In this document: positions 33,230 to 47,000 of the stretch, one piece after another | Layout: the number at the start of each line of letters is the position of its first letter | Numbering within the stretch: position 1 is the first letter of the stretch | DNA from: Paguma larvata | Lineage: Eukaryota; Chordata; Mammalia; Carnivora; Viverridae | NCBI GenBank assembly: GCA_030068075.1 | Contig: CM057829.1 | Location: 82,389,132 to 82,453,131, forward strand | Reading direction: 5' to 3' | DNA: 64,000 bases | Translations under genes and position numbers: made by a program | Notes under the pieces: generated by a model | Told to the model about the DNA's origin: nothing | What the model saw: only the letters and a program-made list of their open reading frames with translations | Database searches by the model: none

Positions 33230-33610
33230 CAGCACAGCACACAAGGTCTGTCGTGGCTGGCCTCTGTTTACTTCACCATAATTTCCTTCTCTTATCTATA
33301 TGTCAGGGCTGCAAAATGCCTTCAAGATTCTTTAACAGGAAAATCTCTCTCTTTCTGAACAGTTCATGCTATTTCATTACTCCATGGTTATGGCTGTTCC
33401 ATTTCCTCTACTTGGAAATCCTTCTACCCCAGCAAGCTGGCAATCTCCTGCTCATAACTTCAAGACAACCAAAGGCCCAGCTTCTCCGTACTTGGTGTAT
33501 ACTTTATGTGGCCTTCCTCCCTTACAGAATATGAGCTCCGCCGGGGCAAGGTCTGTATATGCATTCATGGCTATATCCAGACACTGTACAGTACCAGACA
33601 CAAAGAGAGC
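33230..33610 (+). mobile_element. L2 relic
   Basis: 'gttccatttcctctacttgg', 'aatccttctaccccagcaag', 'ttacagaatatgagctccgc' and 'cggggcaaggtctgtatatg' are diverged L2 3' words. The overlapping open frames of 62-108 codons come from this repeat. Confidence 0.65.
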
Positions 33611-36600
33611 ATGGCAGACATGCTTGTGGAACAAATTGAAAGGTTTTTTGACATTGGACAAGTAATGCATCCACTTACAGAAGCTTTAAAATGATTTGCC
33701 ATGTGAATACAATATTCTCATCTCTACTTTCAATGCTGGCTGATATTGCTGATATCACTTGAGTATTTTAAATATATGTGTCCAGACTGATGATACTCAT
33801 TAGATAACAAGAGCTGATATATTTGTTATTGAAAACTGCTGACTTAAGCAAAGGCAGGTAAAAATGTAGCACTCTTACTTGTATTGAGAGGTTTTTCTTT
33901 GTTCTTCAGTTCAGTTGACAAATGACAAAGCTGACCTTGATAAAGGGTTATGGAGTACCACCGTATTATGCTATAAATGCCGATTGCTTTTGATCGATAT
34001 CCAAGAAATTTCCCGCTGTGTTTACAAACCCAGCATACAAAAGTGGGCATAAATAAATCATTTATTTTGCACTAACAATAACCTACAGAGAAGCAACTTA
34101 ACTTCTTCCGGACGAACTTTCATTTTGTAGCATAAAAATTACAGAATGCTTACAACTTCTCCAAACGTTAGGTAGACAGGCAAATAACCCACGGAATCCC
34201 AGGTGACGGGAGCAGTAAAGAGTGTAGAGGTATTTAAGTCAAATCTATGCTCTTGCAAATGCTGCATTTCTAATAGTCTGCTCCCATTTTAGGAAAATGA
34301 TATACTCTTTGTAATTTGCTCATCTGCGGGAGCAAATAGAGTTTTGAAGATGTTACCCTATTGCTTAGAACTATGTGTAAGTCACATAGGTGAAAGAAAG
34401 AATTCTCGATCTTGCAAAATTGAAAAGGAATGCTAAATTCTTTTTTCCTAATAAGTCAAAATGATTAAAAGTATTGATAAAATATATACACTTAAGAATT
34501 ATTGAAAAAAAAAACAATAGCAAAGCCATACGCAATGCACACACAATGATTTTTTATTCATAATTCAGCTTGTAAAAGATTTGTCCTGTCATTTGAATTT
34601 ATTTGCACATATGGTTATGTTTTTTATTTAAAACAATGAAAATTTTGGTGATATTTTAAGAATGATTTTTTTTAGAATGCTCAGTTATTTCAGTATCAAG
34701 AGATTATTAAATTCCGAAATATTTTTCTTGTTTTAAAATATGCATGTCTCACAGCCTGTGAGAAGCTTCAGAAAGAAATATAAAATTAAATAAGTCATTT
34801 AGGGAAATTAGATATGAAGGTTTATCTGTCATGTGTTTATGGTTAGTGCTTGCTCCCAAGATCATCTTTATGAAATCTCTCGTTCCTTTCTTTGACATTT
34901 GAAAGAAAACATCATCATTCTTATGTCTTTTTAAAACCAATCTGTCGACACTGGTATTAAACAACTTTGAACTGATGTTGAGTTGTGTAACAAGTGACAA
35001 TATCAACTCCCAAGACAGCCAAAATGCTCGCTTCGTGAATGCATTTGACAGGTCAGACACCAACCTGATACTTACAAATGTGCAGCAGTAATAAGAAAGC
35101 CTCAAAAATTGCAAAGGAAAGCTTCTATTTCTTTGGAAGCTATGTTTGTAGTCTCCGAAAGATATTATACATTAATTATCACTCGATTGTCTGGTGTTTG
35201 TTGTGATTCAACTCAGACACTGTAGTTTCCAATAGCAAAATGTTTACCACCTGCTTGTGGATAAAAACTCTGGCCCGTAGGTACTGCTGTTTGTAAATGA
35301 CTCCCAAAGGCAACAAGACATCATTTTCCCAGGTGGGCTGCTCATTTACTTTCTGTTTTCTTTCTCCCCCTATTCATCTATGGTGACAAGTGTCAATTAT
35401 GGACAGGAGATTTATGGGATGGGAAAGATAAAGCCCAATTTACAAATCATTTCCTGCGCAAGCAGACAGGTGCAATGACAGAGCCGGCTTGCTGTAATTG
35501 AATTTCTTGCTGCTATCTACTCAGTCACAAGAAGATGTCAACCTCAAGGATGTTAGCTGTGGAAAAAGTCTTAATACACTATGATTTTGAATGTGGAGAT
35601 GACAATATAGCCTAGGTTTTAACCCTGGACTCTGAATAGAATATACCAAGTACTTTCTATCCTTGTAATAATAAGGATTTCCCTTACCCTTTAAATACGG
35701 AGTGCATCAGGGACAATGTGTCAAGGTAGTCTAACTTGAAAGTCTATGACAAATGTGGTTAAGAAAATAAAGTCCACCCTGATATATCAAAAGTTGATTT
35801 ATATATAACTACTAACGTACTAAAATTGAAGAATATGTGTTGGAGGAATGCACATTTTTTGATGGGTAACTAGTTTGATCCTTATTAAAGTGAATATTTG
35901 CCAACATACACAAAAATAAGATTTCAATGCTACGAATTCAATGAACATTGTTTTAACATGTATTAAAAACCTTTTTTTTTTGTTACAAAGAACATATAAA
36001 GATAATATATATCATCATAGGAAACTATAGTTGATTACAGTTTGTCACCTCTCAAAAACTTCTATACCTCTCTTTACTATTTTTTCATGCTTAGTCTCAA
36101 TCCAACTTTTTCAATGTATCTGTTAACAGGCAAGGATTCACACAGGGCACTGACAATAAGTCACAGTGTTGGAAGTCTACAGAAGTAGAATATAATAACT
36201 TTGTTTTGTTTACACACATTTTACTGAGTTCATCTGAAATATGTGACATTTCTATTTGAAAATAGATTGACTTGCTTGGTAGTAATCTTCTCAAAGTTTC
36301 ATATTTAACAGTTCTGAATTATTTTTTTTTCTAAAAATTTTCCAAATCCTCTTGATTTTGAAATCAAGGGACAGGTAGAGGGAGAGAAGAAGAGAAAAAA
36401 GAGAAAGGAGGCATGAAGGGAACTTTGGACGAAATTAGGCTAATAAAGTTTTTAAAAAAAAATCCTACATATTCTAAAAATAGAAAGACAGTTGTTATCC
36501 GGCAGTCATTGTCTTGACAGATATTTAAGTTAACATCCATTTTTATTTGTAATTAAGTGATTACAGAAGGTACAGTGAACCACTGTGACTGTGTATACTA

Positions 36601-36729
36601 CAATTTTATTAGTAATCTTTTCAGTTTAATAGATATTGCTACGTTACTCTAAGCAGTTTGATCAATTCTTAGCTGATTAGAAATGTATGACATTTTCCAT
36701 TTCTATGCATTCTAGACAACACTTGATAT
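33611..36729. other. repeat-poor intron stretch, candidate regulatory DNA
   Basis: About 3.1 kb with no recognised transposon. The parts 33850-34260 and 34800-35560 are of mixed composition and contain words like 'gacaagtgtcaattatgg', 'cagacaggtgcaatgacag' and 'gcttgctgtaattgaatttc', in the style of deeply conserved vertebrate noncoding elements. An open frame of 121 codons on the minus strand (34749-35114) has no domain and no Kozak or splice context. A purine tract lies at about 36368-36420. Confidence 0.35.
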
Positions 36730-37620
36730 TCTGTCATATTTTTAATTAACATTTTACTCTCATATATTAAGTGGTTTTTCATTGCTGTTCATTTTTGCAT
36801 TTCCCTGTTTATTTACTACCTATTCCTGTTTCTTTAGTTTCATATATCAGGTTTTCTTTTTCTTAGTATTTTGTATTTTTTAATATAAATACTGGACTCT
36901 TTCCTTTCTCATATTTATAACATAATATATACATATATATATATATATTATCACATATGTACATACATACATATTATACATATAGGTTAACATAATGTGT
37001 GTATATATATATAACACAACATTTCCTGCTCATCGTGTAGCTTATATTTTCACTTCTACAGTCAATGTTATCAATCTTTATGGACTGTGTTTCCAGGAAA
37101 TTCCTTCTCTTATCAAATGCCTAAGGAAAGCTTCTATATTTTCTTCAAAACTGTTTAAGTAATGTTTTTCTCTTCTCAATTGTCTTCATTCTATGGAATT
37201 GATAGTGATTTATTATGTCCAGTACAGTAAATAGTATTGTAGTATTATATATTTAATTGTGCCATTTCTATCATAGATCCTATTTCCAAATATGATTGAG
37301 ATATTTATCTTTCTGCAGTAGGGTACTTACGGTCTTTTGCTATTATCATATTCTTAATTACATAGCTTTATACTACATCTTCCTCCTTTTTCCCTCAAAA
37401 TTGCTTTAGTCATTCCTAGCCATTTTCCCTTTTCATTCAATTTAAGATGAAATTTTACACATATGCAAACACCGTATTAGAAATCTGATTTTAATCGCAT
37501 TGAATATATAAATACATTTAAAAGATTTGATATATTTATGGTATGAAGACTTCCAAGCAATAAATACTGTTGAGCTTTCTATATTGTGAGGTCTTCTTCA
37601 TGTCATTTGAGAATGTTTGT
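36730..37620 (-). mobile_element. old L1 fragment (ORF2 side), antisense
   Basis: The series 'atcgcattgaatatataaat', 'tatttatggtatgaagactt' and 'atttgagaatgtttgtagtt' is what an inverted L1 ORF2/3' region gives. It is interrupted by a TA/CATA microsatellite (about 36922-37015). No frame is open. Confidence 0.55.
36922..37015. repeat. TA/CATA microsatellite
   Basis: Imperfect TA runs with CATA and GTGTGTA parts. Confidence 0.85.
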
Positions 37621-39269
37621 AGTTTTCTACACAAAACGATGCATATAACATTGCCCCTCATTGATTTTGGTCGGTTTACTTTTATAACTGTCAATAGGAT
37701 TTAAAAATGTATCTTTTCTCAACGGACACCATTCATTTTCCAACACCGTATGCTTCGCACTGAGAAGATGCCCTATATAAGCACCTAATATAATCGTCAA
37801 AACTTTCCTTGGAGAAGACATTTTCGTAATTTTACTGATGGGAAACAGATTACAAGAACTTCCCAAGTTCCCAGATACTTTTCCCAAGGTCATTAAACCT
37901 ATAGCACTAAGTGCTGACAACCACAATGTAGACTGCGTGGAGTAGGCCTAATCTATTTTTCTTTTTAAGAAAGTAAGTGTAATTATTTGCAGGTTAGTGC
38001 ATATGAATCTTAAGAAAAATATTTTTTCAGCCAAAGTTCTCTTTGTTCAATGTGTCCATAAAGGCCCCAGACCACATTTTGTAAGAATAAATTTTGGTGC
38101 CGTCTCCACTCAAAAAGTCTCCTTTTCTTTGTCTTCCATTTAGTCCTATGTTAATAACTGGTTTAGGATCACTATTCTAGGGGTGGCTGCAATTTTGTAT
38201 AGCCATTCTGAACCAAGGAAGGATTTTGAGAAATGCAAGGTTCTTTATAAGTGCAAGTTGCCACTAGTTATTAAAATAAAAGCTTTCTCATATACAACCT
38301 TGTCAGCAATAGCACTTAGTGACCTAAGGGCAGCTATTTACTAAAAACAAGAACTCGGTAATTGAGGTTCCTATATACTATATCTGCAAGCTTGCACCAA
38401 AACACAGTACAAAGGCTTGAGCTAAATGCATTTTAAGCCACTGAAGTTTCTACATCAGCATATGTCTCTGCCCAGAATACCCAGGTCACCACGATTTCCA
38501 TTATGATATTTCATATGTAATTCCCCATTGATTAGAGTTGGAATTATCCTTAGTTTGGATGGGAACAAAATTAGCCTTCAACTAAACAAGCTCTACCTTT
38601 ATATACGTGGCATTTCAGAGACTGCCTTGCCAGGAGGTGTTTGGTAGATCAGTATCCTGTCAAGCAGAGAAGCTGTTTCTGTGTCTTATGCTTCCTGTAT
38701 TTTGACCCATTGTGATCTTTAGGTTGACCTCAGCCTAATATAATTCATGAGTGAAAAAAAGTTCCCATTTTAGGAATATATCATAGGGGATGTTGAATAG
38801 GGATAAAATTAACATTTATTGAGCACAGTCTTTTTAAGGCTCTGTATTATGAAAGTCTTTGTACACAAGAGCATTTTGAAGTTCAGAAAGGGAAAGGGAA
38901 AGGAAAAGAAGCAGGGCCACGGACACGCAGACACTGGCCAAACTGAATTTAAGTAAAAGCATGTGGGTTACAGAGCCTAGAATATTACCTGATACCATTA
39001 TCTGAGCTTTCAATTGTGGTCATAGTCACCAATTTACTGTATCTGAATTCCAGTGACTGTAATAACTTCCTCGATAGTAACTTATGGTTAGTTCTCCCTC
39101 ACAGGACACCACAATTTGCAATAGATGTGGAAAATGTTAGAATCAGAATAGTTCTTGGTGCACTAGAGTCTGATTCCCATGATGATAGGGACTTTGCCTT
39201 ATTCAGTGCCATCTATTAGGAACTCGGAGAAAAGAGTGAATAAACTAAAATATCTTTCCAATTCAGTAT
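37621..39269. other. intron 5 stretch without recognised elements
   Basis: Mostly single-copy looking. A weak L2-like 3' end may lie near 39130-39230 ('gatgatagggactttgcctt'). Confidence 0.4.
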
Positions 39270-39360
39270 CTTGAATTTTATAGCTAGGACACTGAGACTC
39301 CAAAAAGTGAAATGAGGTAAATGTTTACTCAGTAGAAGACTGGACTAGAATTCAGTTTTA
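39270..39360 (-). mobile_element. MIR fragment
   Basis: 'gctaggacactgagactcca', 'aaatgaggtaaatgtttact' and 'agactggactagaattcagt' fit an inverted MIR. Short. Confidence 0.45.
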
Positions 39361-40484
39361 CTTGTTTTATGTGCAGTGGGTTTTCTCATATTTCAACTTG
39401 CCTCTAACTGGACAGCCACATGGCAATGCGTTTCTGATCCATATGGCAGAAGCACAAAGAACAGAAACAAAAAACATTTCCACTTATAAATGTCTTTTTG
39501 CTACGGAGTTTGAAGGGTTGGACCACGGAGCACGGTGTGAAGCACTTTCAAGAAATTCTCAGTTGAGTAAATTGGCTGAGAAAGCCTATATGATCAATTA
39601 TTCATACAGTACTATTTATGGCCTATAAATATAGCACATATTTGTAAATTTTATGAATTGAAAAGTTGGTTTTCTTACTATATAGACTTATAGCTCTGAA
39701 AGTCAACAGCTATTTTATTTTCCTTCAGATGTAAAAACTCTTTAAGAATAATCACCTCGGAATAAACCTAAGGTATCAACTGGACTTCTATAAAGAAAAT
39801 AGTAATTCTTTAGTCAGCTACAGAGAGACATATGTTATTTAAAAAGGGTATAGAATGTTTTCTGAGATACGAAGACTCAATGTTGGACAGATAGCTGCTG
39901 TATTCAAATTATTACATAAATTAAAAACTATTACAACTCAATGAGAACTTTAAGAGGATTTATTTTAATCAACCAAAAGATACTATAATTTAGCTGGACA
40001 GGTAAGTAGAAGAATAAAATTAAGAATAATTATAATTAAGTGGTACAAATCATAAAATGTAAAAATTTAAATCTATCATATTAGGCAAAAGATAAACTGA
40101 AGAATTAAGATTAAAAGTCCAGAAACAGGCTACCGTCTCTATATGGCCTTGGTAGACAATTTAAGCTTTTTAAAATAGTGAGAGAAGGATAAACTTTGCA
40201 GTAAATAATACCAAAACAACTGAAAAGATTAGTGGAAGTAGGCAGAAACCCTTCACGCTGTATATACAATATATTCTTGATAACTTAAAAATATAACAAG
40301 ATCTAAGCCATTTAGTAGAAGAAGAACAAATGAATAAGTATTTTTATAACTCTGTTATGGATAAGGTTGTTTCCAAACATGATGCTATTCTCATAAACCA
40401 TGAAGCAAATAATAGGCAAAAAAAATTCACACTTAAAACACAACGAACTGGAAAAATCTGTATATAGATATTTGAAATATGTCT
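39361..40484. other. intron 5 stretch without recognised elements
   Basis: AT-rich. Nothing assignable. Confidence 0.5.
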
Positions 40485-40730
40485 TCTTTCATTCATTTTA
40501 TTAACAAATATTTATTTGGTGCCTAACATGTCTCTCTTTTAAGTTCTGAGTACTGACTAATGCATAAAATAGGTTTAAAAATATACATCTGATTCTTAGG
40601 AGCTTACATCTAAATAGGGGTAGGAAGGAGATATCTAGGAAGTAACGTGAATAAGTAGAATATATACTATGCTAATAGGGAGAAGTACTAACAAGGAAAA
40701 ATAAGGCAGGGGAGAGAGATGGGAAAGCCT
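40485..40730 (-). mobile_element. L2-type relic
   Basis: 'cattcattttattaacaaat', 'atttatttggtgcctaacat' and 'ggagcttacatctaaatagg' follow the same ancient inverted L2-type pattern as 7128-7290 and 51940-52650. Confidence 0.5.
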
Positions 40731-41769
40731 GTTGATGGCTGCAAATTTAGATCGAGCGTACAGATCACCTTAAGTGGTACAACATTACCATATATTCCTT
40801 TTTGAGACATAAAATGGAAATAAATGGAGACGAAAGCTATGCACATGATCAGCTTAGTAGCTACTCTGCATTTTTAAATTAAATTAAATAGGCTTTTACG
40901 GGACATTTTTAATTTTGTAATTTCATCAGTAGATAAGTGATTTACGATTCTGTAAAAATGGAGGTGCGGTTGTGTTCTTGAAGTGTGAAAAAGCTAGGCA
41001 AAGGACCACTCTCCTTATTCCGAGCGTCCATAGGAACTTCCCCTCTCTTCTCTTCTCTCAGTCCCCCATTTTCACGAAGTGTTCCTCCTGATTTTCTTTG
41101 ATTGAATTGTCGAGCATTGTCTGTGGAAACCTTTCTACTATTACCTAACTGCTGCTTAATATGCTTCTCACACGCTGCAAGACATAAATGTCTGAGAAAT
41201 GAATAGGAGAAAGATGATTTTACACGTGTTAAAGACAGCCGTCACTGCACGCAAACGAAGAGAACCTTGAAAAATCTCCTGGTTAAAGTATAAAGGACTA
41301 ACAGGCATTCTAGAACAGAGGGACCTTTAATGCTTAAGTTCTCAATTTTGGATACTTGCTCAAACCACGTGTTTTGAAAGGCAATAAAAAGGCATCCTGA
41401 GGGTTTGTGATTTATTCTCGGTTCTAGATTGAAGACAGAAAAGCAGTTTCTATTGGTCCGCTCGTATTTACAAGGTAAACTAATGAATCTGTGTAGAAAA
41501 GGTTTCTGGGATTGCTAACGCTGGTAGCAATGCTCACTTTATCTGTTCGGCTCCAGCCTCCCCGACCAAATCAGTGGTTATTTGCTGAATGCCACTACAC
41601 CACTTACTTTATTCTCGATGCTCTAGGGGATATAAAATGATTGATTACACCTTGTGTCCTTGACTTAAAGGAGGATATAATCAGGTTAAGAAAGTAAGAT
41701 GCAAGTGCAGGAAATAAGACACATACTTTAAAGAAGGCCGTGGATTTACAGAAGGAGTCTTTAAAACCC
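40731..41769. other. repeat-poor intron stretch
   Basis: No transposon recognised. 40960-41560 has more CpG than the neighbourhood and mixed composition, so it is a candidate conserved element, by inference only. Confidence 0.35.
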
Positions 41770-42130
41770 AGAGTCAGACTGTGTCACTCTTAGGCTGAAA
41801 TTCTCCACTGGCTTCCCAACTACCTCAGTTAAAAAGCCCAAGTCCTCAGGGTGGCTCCCTTACTTCGTTTTAGTGACAGTCTTGCCTTATTACCACCATT
41901 CACCAGGCAGTCCAGCCTAATGGCTTCACATATGGTATTCTATCTGTCTGGAACATTCTTCCCTTAGATATGTACATGATTACTCTCTTCCTGTTATTAA
42001 TGTCACCCTTTTACTGTTATTTAAAACTGCCAGTCAGCCCCTGCCTTGCTACTCTATTCCTACTCCCTATTCCTGTTTACTGCCTTCTAAAATACCACAT
42101 AGTTTATTAATTTACTTTGTTGGATATCTC
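41770..42130 (+). mobile_element. L2 relic
   Basis: 'ctgaaattctccactggctt', 'tatctgtctggaacattctt' and 'cccttagatatgtacatgat' follow the L2 3' end in the plus direction. Confidence 0.7.
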
Positions 42131-42192
42131 CTTCATCTCTCTAAAATTTATTTTAAAACTAAATTCTAAAATTTGACTTTAAAATTTATTTA

Positions 42193-42403
42193 TTTTTCTT
42201 AATGTTTATTCATTTTTGAGAGACGGAGAGACAGACCGTGAGTGGGACAGGGGCAGAGATAGAGGGAGACACAGAATCCAAAGCAGGTTCCAGGCTCTGA
42301 GCTGTCAGCACAGAGCCTGACGCGGTGCTTGAACTCACAAACCATGAGATCATGACCTGAGCCAAGGTCAGACGTTTAACTGACTGAGCCACCCAGGAGC
42401 CCC
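42193..42403 (-). mobile_element. CAN-SINE with perfect 13-bp target-site duplication
   Basis: On the minus strand: head ggggctcctgggtggctcag, 'ggctcaggtcatgatctcat', CT-rich middle, tail 'aaaaatgaataaacattaag'. The direct repeat taaaatttattta is identical at 42180-42192 and 42404-42416, so the insertion is intact and fairly young. Confidence 0.95.
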
Positions 42404-42579
42404 TAAAATTTATTTAAAAGAATAAGTTGTATCCCTAATGAGGGTTGCAGGTTTTGAATTTTTTTCCTCACAGAAAATTCGATCGCTTCTCTATTACCCT
42501 CCGGTACAAAATACACGTATATAATCAATGAACAACCAGCAAGTTCATGGAAGAAAAGCAAGAGCTGAATCTTAAATGC

Positions 42580-42595
42580 GGGGGCGGGGGGGGGG
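42580..42595 (+). repeat. G-run (G5-C-G10)
   Basis: Fifteen G in 16 bases on the plus strand. On the gene's strand it is a C-run. Confidence 0.9.
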
Positions 42596-43830
42596 ATTTG
42601 GTTAAGCAGTGAAAAGGAAAAGTACAAGGTGATGATAGTGAAAAGCAATTAAGCAAATAAAAGTTTGCGGAATAACATGAAAGGCTGAGGCAGTGCTGCT
42701 ATGCAGAATGTAGTGGATTAAGATCTCCAAATAATCCCTATTTGCCCTATGCCGGTTACAAATTCAGTTTTTCTTTCCTCCTACAATTTCATTATAACCT
42801 TTAAAAGCCAACTGGAAAACTCCACCTAAAATGACCATGTAAGAGAGAACACAATGCATATAATTAAAAACAATTCACTGACCAGTAACTAGTGATCCCA
42901 AAAGTGGCTTTCCTGCTAATTCTTTATAAGTATTAATGCTAATTTACACATACTAGACATATTTAGGTTAACGTGAAAAATAATGTAGACTGCAAACTGC
43001 CAGGCACATAAAAATCACAGTCATTAATTTATTCTGTTACCCGTGGGAATAGACACTAGGGACTGAGCAAATCTTTTCTTTTTTGTCTTTCTGTTGTCAA
43101 TATCTCCATTAGTGCCATCTTTGCAAACTTGTAGAAAGACTTAAAAAAAAATTTGTTCCCATATACTCTGAATGCTCACACAGATATAATGGTGTTTAAC
43201 ACAGTCATCAGTATTTATTTACAGATATTCGGTTAATACCCAGACCTTTTTGCAATAAAATAAATCAAACTGCATAATGAGTGTCACAATAAAATATCAG
43301 AAAAAAATCTATTTTAGCCTAAGAAGTGGAAGTACTTGCTAATATTTTTACATTAAAGAAAAACTAGTGTGAAAGTTACTATTTATGCTAGAATCATACT
43401 TATTTGAAATAAATAAGTCCAAACATGTCTCTAACTTTAAAAGAACTATTTAAAAAATATGATTTGACTGGAGAATTGGGGAAGCAGCCTACAATTTCTT
43501 CTGACTTCTCTCATAAAGCTTCCTAGAAATCCCAGTTGGATGACTCTTTATTTGGCTGATGTGCCAGAGATTATATTGAGAACTTTCCACTTTATCTCAT
43601 TTAATGGGATAAGAGAACCATAATGTTAGCTTCTCTGGGAATGAAAATATAAAGAACAACCTCAGAGAGTTTGCCAAGTACCGGGTTGCTACGAAGTACC
43701 AAAAAGTTTTGGGAATTTATTTCTTAACTACTCAAATGGACTTAATTTAAATAGTAATTTCTACTGATATCACCAACCCCCTAGATGCATGCATGACATA
43801 CTACTATGGACTTAAAAATTCTAAAATCTG
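42596..43830. other. intron 5 stretch without recognised elements
   Basis: AT-rich. Nothing assignable. Confidence 0.5.
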
Positions 43831-44045
43831 GGGGCGCCTGGGTGGCTTAGTCAGATAAGCATCTAACTTCAGTTCAGGTCATGATCTTCTGGTTCACAGG
43901 TTCGAGCCCAGCATCGGGCTCTGTGCTGACAGCTCAGAGCCTGGAGCCTCCTTTGGATTCTGTGTCTTCCTCTCTCTCTGCCCCTCCCCTGTTCATATTC
44001 TGTCTCTCTCTCAAAAATAAATAAACATTAAAAATTTTTAAAAAA
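43831..44045 (+). mobile_element. CAN-SINE with target-site duplication
   Basis: Head ggggcgcctgggtggcttag, middle 'tcctctctctctgcccctcc', tail 'aaaaataaataaacattaaa'. The direct repeat tctaaaatctg is present at 43820-43830 and 44046-44056. Confidence 0.95.
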
Positions 44046-44056
44046 TCTAAAATCTG

Positions 44057-47000
44057 AAGAATTAAGGGAAAGGAAAGACCTAAAGCCCAATAGTATTTCA
44101 TGTGGTCTGTTAACTGAACTAAATACAGGCTTTTTAAAAATGTATACTTAGTTCCATTGTTGAACAAAAATCATGTAAATAGGTTGTTTTTTCTTTCCCT
44201 CACTTCGAAGCTAAATTCCATATACAATACAAATTAATTTACATACTTATAAAATATGTAAATAATATAGATCCTTAATAGATAACCCATCTCAAATTTC
44301 TAAGGTATGACACCATCAGTCCTCAGTTTATTTCCAAATAGGCAAAAATTTGAACTGAATTCTCTAACCCATGGTGGAAACACTAGCTTTTGGTTTATCA
44401 GATAAGAGAAATCAACTCTTTCCTGAAGGAGAGAGATATCTCTCTAAGAAGAGAAGCCAAGTAATTTAGTTGTTTTAGTGGAAATTATTTATTTTAATAG
44501 AAAATATCATAGTACATAGGCACATTTAGAATTATTCATATCTTGATTTAATCTTAATAGAATACTATTGTATAAAAGAAGTATATATAAATATTCTATT
44601 TGAAAACATAACTGCTAATAAAATGAAATCAGAATGTAAATTATCAAGCTTATCTAAATTGCATCTGTTTACAAAGAAAATGCTTACTGTTGCCACCATT
44701 GTATCAACATTGTATCAGTGTTAGGTTCTCTGCATTTTCTGTGTTAGAAAACCAACTAGTGTGACAATATGTGGCATAAATAATTTCATTATGAGGACAA
44801 ACATAAAATTCTAATTGAGAAGATACTCTATATACCATATAGCAGAAATAAATCAAAGACAGCAAAGCTTTAAATCTATTCAGCCAAGGAACTGAGTTGT
44901 TTTGACTCTGATAACACATTTTGAGTAAAGTTTTTTTTTGCTATAATATTCAGATTTCTTTAGATTAAACTACACTCACAATACCTCAGGAATAGGTAAA
45001 ATGGAGAGAAGATTATTCAACTTCATCCCTTTTTCCCTCCTAACAGAAAACTTCCAGGGAGCCGAATGTATTTATATGAGCTATAGATTCAATTCAATAT
45101 CTATTCGATAGAATATATTTTTTGTTGTACTGTAAATTTTATACTATAGAGTATATAATTTTCAAGTCAAGTTTATGTATATTCCCCTTAGTCTGATTAA
45201 TACAAACAGAATTTCATGGCATTCAGATGAAGTCATTAGCAGACAGTGGATAAATAAAAACAATTATGTTAAAATATGTATACGCTTATGATATATATTA
45301 ATGTAGACCAATTGTTATGACTGTATTCCTCACTCCCTGACAACTGTGTGATCATATCCTGTCCTCTTCATTCTGGGGAAAGCACTCATCCAGCTTTGAG
45401 CCTGGATGAAACCAGGAAGATTTAGGAGTAACAGAAGTACCTCGTATGTTACATGAAACTAGTGAGAGTAGTAAAGGATCTTTACTTAGTTCGCGTATAT
45501 CAATATTTCTTTATGATGGATATGAATGTGGACACTTTTGTTCAGATGTGATCACTGTTAGAATAAAGGAGGAACATTATCCTGACTTCTGTTTGCGGTG
45601 TTCCTGGTGAAGAATGTAGGGTGAGAGAGACGTGGGGAGCAGGCTAACAGTATCAGACTCACGGAAACCTGACACTACCCAAACAGAAAGTATATTCTTT
45701 GTTATCTCATGAAATGCTGGCTCTTTTTAATCTTTTGAGGTATAATCACTATTGAGTGATATGTTATATGATAACTCAAACTCTGTCACAGGCTCTATCC
45801 GGCTCCTTTCCTTCTTGCTCGGGACACTAGAACTTTTTCTCTGTGGCTCACTGAGCTGAACACACAGACCCTTCAACACCTGCTGTCTGCCATGCAATGG
45901 ATTAATACACAAAAGGAAGGAATATTCTATTATTGTGGCTGTTATAGTTAGTAGAATCAATGCACTATTAATTCTGATAATAGTCAAAATTTCATGGTTG
46001 AATATTTGTATGTAGATTTAGTATGGCAGTTCTTATAAGTAATTCAAATACCTTTCAATAAATAAATTTCAGAGATCTTTTTCTCTTGAAAGGGTATATA
46101 TAAAATCATCTTTTTTTGGAAATTTTTCATGATATTATAGCTACTTTAAAAATGTTCTGTATTAAATAACACTTTGCCACATGAAATGCTAATAGCAAGA
46201 AATCATTATAGCTACAAAAGTTCTAAATTTTTTCAAGTCACAACTTTTTTCCAACATTTCCAGCATTTCTCACAATAATACTTGAATTGCAAATCTGATC
46301 TTGATCTTAATGGCTTATAAAGAAGTTATCACCTGTATTGAAACAATGCAAAAAATCCTTGGTGCCCAATACGGCTAATCAAAGATATTAGCATTAAATC
46401 TATTTTTCAAATTCCATAAATTATGATCTCATAGTATTTATATAATAAAACATAAGTATATGAAAAATGAATACATATCTATACAAATATTATAAACTAT
46501 TAAAATGTTTTATCATAAGACACTTTATTTTTCAGTTCAATGTAAGTAAAGAATAAAATAAATGTTCATGTGGAGACTAGCAACTAAAAGCATGAACATA
46601 GCTTCTCATAATAGTGGATGTGAGTACTTGCACAATTAATGAACAATGTAGATAAATGTTCTGTCAACTTATGTCAGAAAATAACATTTTCCTGTTTTTA
46701 CTTTTTAAAAGGCAAACCAGAAAAGTGAGATCAGGGGTGTGGAGAACAAATCTTTAAGAGGTGGACTGTAACCACTTCAGTCACTTTCTATTTGGCTCAC
46801 AGTCCTGAATTCCTTGACAGCTTTATTGATCAGGCATCTAACAAGTGCACTTAAAAAGACTATGTTTTTGAACAGTCTTCAATAAAGATGAATTATAATT
46901 CATTTACATTTTCATGGGGCTGAGTTTTGGGATAGAGTACTTGGCCTACGACAAGAGTTAAGTTCGTATAAATTTTGGTTACAGCCTCAGTGGAAAAAGT

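Noticed and set aside
33208..33694. Three overlapping open frames of 62-108 codons
   Set aside because: They lie in the MIR/L2 relics at 33060-33610 and have no conserved motif.
34749..35114. 121-codon open frame on the minus strand
   Set aside because: No recognisable domain, no splice context fitting EPHA7, biased AT-rich composition. Such lengths arise by chance in 64 kb.
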